Origin: Tabrizicola_A sp964393035
Lineage (GTDB): Bacteria; Pseudomonadota; Alphaproteobacteria; Rhodobacterales; Rhodobacteraceae
Reading direction: 5' to 3'
Length of the DNA stretch: 64,000 nucleotides
NCBI GenBank assembly: GCA_964393035.1
Contig: CAYMRX010000003.1
Coordinates: forward strand, 62,001 to 126,000
Shown here: positions 33,086 to 41,500 of the stretch, piece after piece
How positions within the stretch are numbered: the stretch's first letter is position 1
Layout of the letters: the number at the start of each line of letters is the position of its first letter
Position numbers and translations under genes: made by a program
Notes under the pieces: generated by a model
The model's database searches: none
What the model saw: the letters and a program-made list of their open reading frames with translations, nothing else
What the model was told of the DNA's origin: nothing

Positions 33086-34203
33086 GCCCGCATTGCGCCG
33101 CGCCCTTCGTCTTTGGTCAGGCGGCGCAGGTTCAGTGCCGCCAGAACCGACAAGGCAAGGGCAAGGCCAAGGATGATCTGGAAAAAGCCTTTCGGCCCCA
33201 ACCCGCCCAGCACTTGGGTGATAAGCAACGGCTGCACGATGGCGCCCAGCATCCCGGCCGCCAGCAAAAGCGCCGAGATCCGCGTGGTGCCCCCCATCCG
33301 TCGCAGGCCGGTCAAGTATTCACCGTGGAAGATGTAACCACAGGCGAATCCCATGAACGGGAACCAGAATCCCGTATCGCCCCAAATCGCCGCACCGACC
33401 AACATGGCCAATAGCGTTACTGTCCCGGCATAGATCGCAAAGGCCGGGATGCGATGGGCAATCGCAATCAGCGACAGCCGCGCCACCAGATAGGTGATGA
33501 AGAACAGCGACAGCAGCCGCGCGGCCTGTTCCGGGCTTTCCCCCGCCTGCACCAGACCGGTCGGCCCAAGGCCGACAAGGCTGGATTCCAACCCGATGCC
33601 CATAAAGGCAAAGCCCAGGATCGACCAGTCAAGCCGCCCCTCTCCGGCGGCCACAGACGGGGCGGTGCGGGTATCCCCCATCGCCAGCGTCGCCACCGCG
33701 ACCAGCGCCGCAAAGCCGGTAAAGGCCCAAAACACCGCAGCCGGATCTTGATGCAATCCCAGGAACACCTGCGGCGCGGCAATCGCGCCCAGCGTAAACA
33801 ACGCATTCATCAGGCTCATCATTGCCGGACCACGCGGGCCGAATGCCGCCAGCACGCGAGGGTTCCAGACGGCGGCAATCACGCCATAGCCAAAGCCGAA
33901 CAGGCAGGCCCCGACCAGAACCATGGCCCAATTGGCCATCAGGGCCAGCAGCGCACATCCCGCCGCGGCGGAAAGAAGCCCGGTCTTCGGACCAAGCCCT
34001 GTGGGCAACAGGTAAACCGACCCGACGGCTGTCAGGCTGCCAATCCAGAACACCGACAAGACCCAGCCGACCGTTGAAATCTCCAGCCCAAAATGGCGGG
34101 CATAGACCGGCAGAACCGGCCCGAAAATCGCCTGTGCCAGCCCCAGAATGATGAACCCCGCGATCCCCGTCGCCAGCAGCAGAAATCTTGTCCGACCCGT
34201 CAT
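33082..34203 (-). CDS. MFS transporter
   Basis: A 373-residue major facilitator protein with about 10-12 hydrophobic helices. Its N-terminal part has the loop/helix pattern of small-molecule permeases (GPVLPVYARHFGLEISTVGWVLSVFWIGSL); no clear substrate motif is seen. Its place just upstream of hmgA in the same direction suggests transport related to aromatic acids, but hmgA has its own promoter, so the link may be loose. ATG 34203 is taken; the in-frame GTG 34206 is adjacent. It is divergent from the MarR gene. Confidence 0.72.
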   Translation of the reverse strand: MTGRTRFLLLATGIAGFIILGLAQAIFGPVLPVYARHFGLEISTVGWVLSVFWIGSLTAVGSVYLLPTGLGPKTGLLSAAAGCALLALMANWAMVLVGACLFGFGYGVIAAVWNPRVLAAFGPRGPAMMSLMNALFTLGAIAAPQVFLGLHQDPAAVFWAFTGFAALVAVATLAMGDTRTAPSVAAGEGRLDWSILGFAFMGIGLESSLVGLGPTGLVQAGESPEQAARLLSLFFITYLVARLSLIAIAHRIPAFAIYAGTVTLLAMLVGAAIWGDTGFWFPFMGFACGYIFHGEYLTGLRRMGGTTRISALLLAAGMLGAIVQPLLITQVLGGLGPKGFFQIILGLALALSVLAALNLRRLTKDEGRGAMRA

Positions 34204-34331
34204 CACACGACCCCCATCACGATAGCGGTCGCCTACCCTGCGTCTTGGTCACGGTCAATCCGGCCCATCATCGGGCCTTGCACGCTCGCCCGCTTGCAGG
34301 CAGGCTTTCCACAATCTTTGCAGGTGCCACC

Positions 34332-34754
34332 ATGAGCTTCGACCTTTCCGCCTTTCTGCCCTATCAGCTCGCCGTAGCCTCCAGCCGCATTTCGCGTGAG
34401 TTTTCCGAACGCTACAAGGCCGAGTTCGGGCTGACCATTCCCGAATGGCGGGTGCTGGCGCATCTGGCGCAATCCGATGCCGTCTCGGTGCGCGAGATTC
34501 ACGAGCGGGTGGATATGGACAAATCCAAGGTCAGCCGGGCCGCTGCCCGGCTGGAGGCGCAAGGCATGATCGAAAAACGTGAAAATCTGGGCGACCGGCG
34601 GCTTTTGGACATGCGGCTGACCCCCAAGGGGCGCGACCTGATCGCCCGCATCATGCCGATTGCCGATACCTATCAGGCCGAAATCATCGCGCAGCTTGGC
34701 GCCCTCTCCCCCGAATTTCGCGCAGGCCTGCAAAAACTTTACGAGGACAAATGA
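34332..34754 (+). CDS. MarR-family regulator of the homogentisate module
   Basis: A 140-residue winged-helix MarR protein. Residues about 38-100 form the DNA-binding wing: LTIPEWRVLAHLAQSDAVSVREIHERVDMDKSKVSRAAARLEAQGMIEKRENLGDRR is the whole core, seen as helix-turn-helix plus beta wing. It overlaps maiA by ATGA and is divergent from the MFS-hmgA side, so it likely senses homogentisate or a pathway intermediate and represses the module. Its probable operators are the palindromes before hmgA. An upstream in-frame extension to 34188 is not credible. Confidence 0.85.
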   Translation: MSFDLSAFLPYQLAVASSRISREFSERYKAEFGLTIPEWRVLAHLAQSDAVSVREIHERVDMDKSKVSRAAARLEAQGMIEKRENLGDRRLLDMRLTPKGRDLIARIMPIADTYQAEIIAQLGALSPEFRAGLQKLYEDK

Positions 34755-35380
34755 CACGGCTTTACGACTATTGGCGCTCCTCTGCGTCTTATCGGGTGCG
34801 CATGGCGCTGAACCTGTTGGGCGAAGCGTTTGAGATTGCCCCGGTTGATCTGTTGAAGGCCGAACAGGTGGGAGCCGAAAACCTTGCCCGCAATCCGCAG
34901 GGCCTTGTGCCGACCTTGGAAATTGACGGGCTGTCGCTGACCCAATCCTTGGCGATCATCGAATATCTGAACGACACGCGGGCGGCGGGGTTCCTCCCGG
35001 ACGATCCGGCGGGCCGCGCGCGGGTGCGGGCCCTGTCCTATGCCGTGGCAATGGAAATCCATCCGGTCTGCAATCTGCGGGTGGGGCGGTTTGCCGAATC
35101 CGCCTCGGGCGGGGCGATCACCATGCAGGCCTGGCAGCAGAAATTCATCACGGAAGGCCTGGCCGCTTTGGAAACGATGTTGGATCACCCCTCTACGGGG
35201 CTGTTTTGCCATGGCGACCGGGTGACCATGGCCGACCTCTGCCTTGTGCCGCAGGTCTATAACGCCCAGCGTTGGGGGGTGGACGTAACGTCTTTCTCGC
35301 AAATTTCGCGCATCGTGGCAGAGTTGCAGGCGATCCCGGCCATAGCCGCCGCCCATCCTGACAAAGTGAAACCCGCATGA
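34751..35380 (+). CDS. maiA: maleylacetoacetate isomerase (zeta-class GST)
   Basis: A 209-residue glutathione transferase of the zeta class. The signature RSSASYRVRMALN holds the catalytic serines, and the thioredoxin-like N-terminal domain (about 1-80) ends in LTQSLAIIEYL. The helical C-terminal domain contains GDRVTMADLCLVPQVYNAQR. It isomerises maleylacetoacetate to fumarylacetoacetate using glutathione, linking HmgA and FahA encoded nearby on the other strand. It overlaps both the MarR and thiolase genes by 4 bases. Confidence 0.93.
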   Translation: MTRLYDYWRSSASYRVRMALNLLGEAFEIAPVDLLKAEQVGAENLARNPQGLVPTLEIDGLSLTQSLAIIEYLNDTRAAGFLPDDPAGRARVRALSYAVAMEIHPVCNLRVGRFAESASGGAITMQAWQQKFITEGLAALETMLDHPSTGLFCHGDRVTMADLCLVPQVYNAQRWGVDVTSFSQISRIVAELQAIPAIAAAHPDKVKPA

Positions 35381-36546
35381 CTGATGTGTTCATCCTTTCT
35401 GCCGCACGCACGCCGATTGGCAGCTTTGGCGGCAGCCTCTCGGGCCTCGGACCGATTGATCTGGCGACCCATGTGGCCAAGGCGGCAATTGCGCGGGCCG
35501 GGGTGGAGGCGGGGCAGATCGGCACATCGGTTTTCGGGCATGTCCTGAACACCGAACCTCGCGACATGTATCTGAGCCGTGTTGCCGCGATCAATGCCGG
35601 GATGGCCGAAGCCGCAGTGGCCATGAACGTCAACCGACTTTGCGGATCAGGGGCACAGGCCCTTGTTTCGGCGGCGCAGATGCTGATGCTGGGCGACGCG
35701 GACATGGCGTTGGCGGGCGGGGCCGAATGCATGAGCCGTGCGCCCTATATCCTGCAAACCGCGCGCTTTGGGCAAAAGATGGGGGATACGAAGGCGCTGG
35801 ACATGATGACAGGCGCTTTGACCTGTCCTTTTGGCACGGGCCACATGGGCATTACCGCCGAGAATGTCGCCGCCGAAGGCACAATTTCCCGCGAAGATCA
35901 GGACGCCTTTGCGCTGGAAAGCCAAAGCCGCGCCGCACGGGCGATTGCCGAGGGGCGCTTTGTCGATCAGATCGCCCCGGTAGAATTGATGGGCCGCAAA
36001 GGCACGGTGTCTTTCGCGGTGGACGAACATCCCAAAGCCACCACCGCCGAGGCGCTGGCAGGCTTGCGTCCGGCGTTTCAAAAGGATGGCACGGTCACGG
36101 CGGGCAATGCCAGCGGCATCAATGACGGGGCGGCGGCCTTGGTCTTGGCGCGCGGCGATGCTCTGGGCGGCCTGACGCCGCTGGCGCGGATTATGGGCTA
36201 TGCCGTGGCAGGCGTTGCGCCGCGGGTGATGGGGCTGGGGCCGATCCCTGCGGTTCAGAAGCTTTGCGACCGGCTGGGAATGAAACCGACCGATTTCGAT
36301 GTGGTGGAATCGAACGAGGCTTTCGCCGCGCAGGCCATTGCCGTGCAGCGCGGCCTTGGGCTGGACCCGGCCCGCGTGAACCCCAATGGCGGCGCGGTGG
36401 CACTTGGCCATCCGGTGGGGGCGACGGGCGCGATCATCACCACAAAGGCGCTTTACGAACTGGCGCGCACCGGCGGCAAGACGGCGTTGGTGACAATGTG
36501 CATCGGTGGCGGTCAGGGCATTGCCTTGGCCATCGAACGGGTCTGA
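35377..36546 (+). CDS. acetyl-CoA acetyltransferase (thiolase)
   Basis: A 389-residue thiolase. Nucleophile Cys89 lies in NRLCGSGAQAL, the His is in GGAVALGHPVGATGA, and the second Cys is in VTMCIGGGQGIALAIE; NEAFAAQA is also present. It is of the biosynthetic/AtoB type by length and motifs. In this operon it could cleave acetoacetyl-CoA made from the acetoacetate released by FahA; the CoA transferase needed is not in the window. Its end is 2 bases from the convergent pbpC. Confidence 0.88.
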   Translation: MTDVFILSAARTPIGSFGGSLSGLGPIDLATHVAKAAIARAGVEAGQIGTSVFGHVLNTEPRDMYLSRVAAINAGMAEAAVAMNVNRLCGSGAQALVSAAQMLMLGDADMALAGGAECMSRAPYILQTARFGQKMGDTKALDMMTGALTCPFGTGHMGITAENVAAEGTISREDQDAFALESQSRAARAIAEGRFVDQIAPVELMGRKGTVSFAVDEHPKATTAEALAGLRPAFQKDGTVTAGNASGINDGAAALVLARGDALGGLTPLARIMGYAVAGVAPRVMGLGPIPAVQKLCDRLGMKPTDFDVVESNEAFAAQAIAVQRGLGLDPARVNPNGGAVALGHPVGATGAIITTKALYELARTGGKTALVTMCIGGGQGIALAIERV

Positions 36547-36548
36547 CC

Positions 36549-38591
36549 CTAACGCAGCCTTACCGTCGTGCGGGCCGACCGGCCTGCCGCGTCAATCACC
36601 GACAGGGTCACAAACCCCCGCCCCAGTTCTGGCAGCATCACTGCACGATCCCGCAGGGCAACGGCAACAGGGCTGCCATTGGCGAGCCAGGTGAAGGGCG
36701 CCGTGCCGCCCTCGACCTTGGCCATCAACCCGCCCGGCAAAAGCTCCACCTCTGACCCATCGGGCGGAAAGGTGACGGCGGGCGCGTCGGCGGCCTCCTC
36801 GAACGCGGCAGAGCGGCTGCGAAAGCGTTGCAAGGGCTGCGGCAGTTGGGCATTGGCGACAAGCAGCGCGGCCGCAGGCGCGGGGGGCTGCGGGTCAAGA
36901 TCCGGCTTCAACCGCGCAAAGGCCTGAAACAGCACCGGTGCCGCCAGATCGGCCCCGAACACCCCCGGAACCGGCGTGCCATCCGGTCTGCCCATCCAGA
37001 CCCCGATCACATGCCGCCCATCATAGCCAATCGCCCAAGCATCCCGGTGGCCGTAAGAGGTGCCGGTCTTATAGGCCAACCGATTTTGCGGCGCGCCCGG
37101 CGGCGGGGCAAGGCCCGCGAGGATATCGCCGACAAACCAGGCGCTGGTGGTGGCCAGCAGGCGCTGGCCCTCCTCACTTGACGCATCCATCCGCCAGCGC
37201 AGGGGCAGTGCCACCCCGCCCCGCGCAATCCCGGCGTAAAGCTGCACCATGTCTTGCAGCGTCACACCAATGCCGCCCAAGGCAATCGCCAGCCCTGGCT
37301 GACCCTGCGGCATGTCATAGGCCACCCCCGCCTTGTCCAAGGCGGTCAACAGCCGCGCCGGGCCAAGCGCCTCGGTCAGGGCCACAACGGGGATATTCCG
37401 CGATTGCTGCAAAGCCTCGCGCACGCGCAGGGTGCCGCGATATTGCCGGTCAAAGTTCTGCGGGCGGTAGCCCGAGAAATCAGTGGGCCGGTCTTCAAGC
37501 AGGGTTTCGGGGTGGGCCAAGCCCTCGTCGAAAGCCAGCCCGTAGACCAAGGGTTTCAACGTGGAACCGGGGCTGCGCAAGGCTTGGGTCATATCGACAA
37601 ACCCGGCACGGGCATCGTCGACAAAGGCGGAAGATCCGACCGAGGCGAGAATTTCGCCGGTCTGGTGATCGGCCACGACCAGCGCAATCTGCAACCGGTC
37701 GCCCTGCCCGGCGACGACTTCGGCGGCGAGCGTTTCCAAGGCGGCTTGCAGGTCGCGCGAAAGCGTCAGGCGATGGGTTTGCGCGGCGGGGTCCGCGGCG
37801 CGGGCGCGATCCGCCATATGCGGGGCAAGGGCCGGAAAGGGCTTGCGGCTGGCAGGCACAAGTTCGGTCCGCGCGGCGCGGGCCTGATCGGGGTCGATCA
37901 GGCGGTCCCGTTCGGCCCGCGCCAGAACCCGGTCGCGCGCGGCCGTGGCGCGGGCAAGGTGCCGATCAGGGCGGCGATTTTCCGGGCTTTGCGGAATGGC
38001 CACCAGAAGTGCGATTTCAGCGGGCGTCAGGCGTTTCGGCTCCTTGCCAAAATAGGCCAGCGTCGCAGCCCGGATGCCTTCCAGATTGCCACCATAGGGC
38101 GCCAGCATCAGGTAAAGCCCAAGGATTTCGTCCTTGGAAAGCCGCCGCTCCAGCGCCCAAGCCACACGCATCTGGCGCAACTTGCCCGACACCTGCCCCG
38201 TGGTGCCTTCCTCCAACAGCCGCGCGACCTGCATCGTCAGGGTCGAGCCGCCCGAGACGATGCGGCCGTTCCACGCGGCCTGCCCCACGGCGCGGGCCAT
38301 GGCGGGCAGGTCAACGCCCGAATGGCCCAGAAACCGCTTGTCCTCATAGGCCATCAGCGCGGCGGCAAAGCCTGCGTCCACCTGATCGGGGGGCACCGCC
38401 AGCCGCCAGCGGCCATCGGCCACCGTATAGGCCCTGAGCAGCGCCCCATCCCGGTCCAGCACCTGCACAGAGGACGCGAGGGCCAGCGGCGGCAGGCGCG
38501 TATCGTCAACCCAGATGTCAAACCGGTCCCGTGCAAAAGCGCCGAGGGAAAGCCCCGCCGCCAGTGCAAGGATGATCCGCGCCCGCATCAT
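36549..38591 (-). CDS. pbpC: penicillin-binding protein 1C
   Basis: A 680-residue bifunctional class A PBP. An N-terminal anchor helix is followed by the GT51 domain (AYEDKRFLGHSGVDLPAMAR with catalytic Glu). The transpeptidase has Ser343-x-x-Lys in SPGSTLKPLVYG, SRN in QQSRNIPVV and KTG in AYKTGTSYGH. A C-terminal BiPBP_C domain (about 600-680) is characteristic of PbpC. Its ATG overlaps the stop of the macroglobulin gene (ATGA), so the two are coupled as in E. coli yfhM-pbpC. They are thought to act together in trapping proteases and repairing the wall. Confidence 0.94.
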   Translation of the reverse strand: MMRARIILALAAGLSLGAFARDRFDIWVDDTRLPPLALASSVQVLDRDGALLRAYTVADGRWRLAVPPDQVDAGFAAALMAYEDKRFLGHSGVDLPAMARAVGQAAWNGRIVSGGSTLTMQVARLLEEGTTGQVSGKLRQMRVAWALERRLSKDEILGLYLMLAPYGGNLEGIRAATLAYFGKEPKRLTPAEIALLVAIPQSPENRRPDRHLARATAARDRVLARAERDRLIDPDQARAARTELVPASRKPFPALAPHMADRARAADPAAQTHRLTLSRDLQAALETLAAEVVAGQGDRLQIALVVADHQTGEILASVGSSAFVDDARAGFVDMTQALRSPGSTLKPLVYGLAFDEGLAHPETLLEDRPTDFSGYRPQNFDRQYRGTLRVREALQQSRNIPVVALTEALGPARLLTALDKAGVAYDMPQGQPGLAIALGGIGVTLQDMVQLYAGIARGGVALPLRWRMDASSEEGQRLLATTSAWFVGDILAGLAPPPGAPQNRLAYKTGTSYGHRDAWAIGYDGRHVIGVWMGRPDGTPVPGVFGADLAAPVLFQAFARLKPDLDPQPPAPAAALLVANAQLPQPLQRFRSRSAAFEEAADAPAVTFPPDGSEVELLPGGLMAKVEGGTAPFTWLANGSPVAVALRDRAVMLPELGRGFVTLSVIDAAGRSARTTVRLR

Positions 38592-41500
38592 TCGGCGATG
38601 GTCAGGCGTCCGGTGTCAGACCGGCCCGCAAGATCGGGGCGATACATGTCTTCAACCGAAGCGGCCGGATGGTGGAAATTGCCGGGCGACACCGCGCGCA
38701 CCACATAGGCCAGCTTGAAGGGCTGGTCGGAATAGCGGTCGATGGCGGTCAGGAAGCGATCTTGCCGGAATTCGGAATGGGCAACCTCGCTTTCAAGGCC
38801 CAACCAATCCAACGCCTCCAGCGATCCCGCCGTGATGAGGTTCGGATTGTCGATCTCAAAGCCCGCAGGCAAGGGATCGGCCACCATCAACCGCGCCTCG
38901 CCCCGGCCGAAGGGCGTCACATCCAGCACCGTCACGAACCGGTCGCCCACCTTGATCGACGCCATATCGGCAGGCTCACCTTGCAGCGTGTAATAGCTGC
39001 GGGTGATGGCATAGCCATTGCCGCCTGCGGGTTCGGGTTCGGACGGCACGCCATAGGTGGTCAGCGTCAGCGTGGTATCGCCCTCGCTGTCATTCTTCAC
39101 CTTTACCGGCGCGGCCGAGGCCGTATCCAGCACCTTGACCAAAGGCCCTTCCACCGGGGCGCCGTCGAGTGTGATCCCTTCGGCCCCCGCGCGGTCGATC
39201 AACGCGTTCGCCGCCAAAAGCGCCCATGTCGCCTCTTGCGTCGAAAGGCTGCGATCGGTGGTCAGCCGTGTCGTCAGCGCCTCTTGATCCACCACGGCAG
39301 AGCCTGCCTCGGCCGCCAGCGCCAGAACCGCGGCGGCGTCTCGGAAGGTGGTGCCATAGTCGGCGCGGAAGATCTGTTCGTTCTCCGGGCCTTGCAGCGC
39401 CTCCATCGCCTTGGCGGCACGGGCAAACATCGCGTCCGCCCGCGGCTGGTCGCCATAGCTGGCCAAGCCCGCCCCAAGCTGCGCCATGGCGGTGGGTGTC
39501 GCAAAGGCATCGCCCTTGACGTCGGCATAGTAGCGCAGATCGCCCACGGCAGCGGCGCCTTCCCGCGCCAGCACCATCAGCGCATAGGCCAGCGGCTCAC
39601 CCCCCTTGTCGAAGTCGGGATAGTAATTGACCTGATTGCGCAGGTTGTCCAAGGCCCGACGCAGGGCCAGATCCGGCACGGCAAAACCGCGGGCCTTGGC
39701 CCGCGACAGGAAGTCGGTGACAAACGCATCCAGCCACATGTCGCCATCCGCCGGCCCCCAAAGGCCAAAGCCCCCGTTGGAGGATTGGTTCATCAGGATC
39801 GCGGTGATCGTCTCCTCCACCCGGCCCTTGATATTGTCGGCCTGCGGCAGGTCCAACGCGCTGGCCACCTGATCGAAATACAGCAGCGGCAGCGCCTTGG
39901 ACGTCATCTGTTCGGTGCAGCCATAGGGATAGCGGTCCAGCGCGGCGAGGATTCCCGGCGCGTTGATCCGCGCGATAGGGCCGACAGCCATGGTCGCCTT
40001 GCCCGAACCGGGGATCAGCCCGGCAAAGACATTTTGATCAAAGGTAAACTCTTGTCCCTTGGCCAAGGTCAACCGGCTGATGCGCACGATTTGCGCGTCA
40101 TTGACCTGCACCGGAACCGACAGGGTTTTCTTCAATTGTTTGCCGTCTGGGGTGGTCAGCGCGATGCTGATGCTCTGCGTGCCAATCTCGCCTGCCGTGA
40201 TCGGAATGGCGAAAACCGCCTTCTCCTTACCCCCCAGATCAAAGCCCGACGGCACTTGACCAAGCGTCAGACCCTGCGAGGAGACGTCCAGCCCCATCCG
40301 GCCCACAGGACCGGTGGCATGGACAATTTCAAGAAGCAGACGGGTTTCATCGCCCGGCGACAGGAAGCGTGGGACCGAGGCCGTCACCACCACCGGGTCA
40401 CGCACCAGCACCTCTTTGCTGGCCTGCCCCACGCCAGTTTTCGACCAGACCACGGCCATCAGCTTTACCGTGCCGTTGAAAGACGGCAGGTCAAAGGAAA
40501 CGCGGGCATAGCCATCAGCACCTACTGCGACAGGCCCCGAGAAATAGGCCACCAATTCCTCGGTGGGCGGTGGCGATTGCAGCCGCGCCTGTGCGCCTGC
40601 ATCCCCGCCCGAGCGCACCTGCCCTTCGGCGCCGTTCAGCCCGTCGATCAGGCGCCCGTAAACGTCGCGGATACCCACGCCCAGTTTGCGCTGGCCGAAA
40701 TAATGGCCCTGCGGATCGGGGGGTTCAAAACCCGTCAGGTTCAGGATGCCGACATCGACGGCAGCCAGCGTGACATAGGCGGTCTCGCCCGCCGCAACGC
40801 CGTCGACCTTGACGTCCACCTCCAAGGGGCCGCGCGGGGCAGCTTCATCCGGGGCCTCGATGCTGGCGTTCAGCGCCGCCGTACCGGGATCAATCGCGGC
40901 ATGGGTCAGGCCCAAGGCACGGGTCGGGTTGCGACCCGCCGCCACATCCATCGGACGCAGGACCGAGGCGGTGACATAGACCCCGGCCCCCCATTCATCG
41001 GTGACGGGAAGCTGGATCAGGTTCTCGCCTTCCCTCACCTCGACCGCCTGCATGGCGACCAGACGGTTTGACAAGACCGTGACCAAGGCCGTCCCCGCCG
41101 CACGCGGCACCACACGCAAGGTTGCGGTGTCGCCGGGCTTGTAAGCGGGTTTGTCGAGCGACAGTTCCAGCATATCGGGCGTGACCGAGGCATCTGCGCC
41201 GCCATACCACCCGGCATAGAAGGGGGCAGAGGTCACAGCCTGCACGCCGCCCAGCGCCTCCACCACAATCTCGTATTCGCCCCATTCCACCGGCACCGCG
41301 ATTTCCACCGGCTGACCGGCCAGCGCAACCTCGCCCTCCCCCGCTTTCTGACGCGAGGTGACCGGCTCCCAGTTCCAATTGCCGCCTTGCTGATACCACT
41401 GATAATCCGTCTGAATCCGGTTGATGCTATAGCGGGCCTTCATCGCCATCGGCTTCAGATCCGCCCCGATGGCCACCAGGGAAAACCGCGCTTCGGCGCC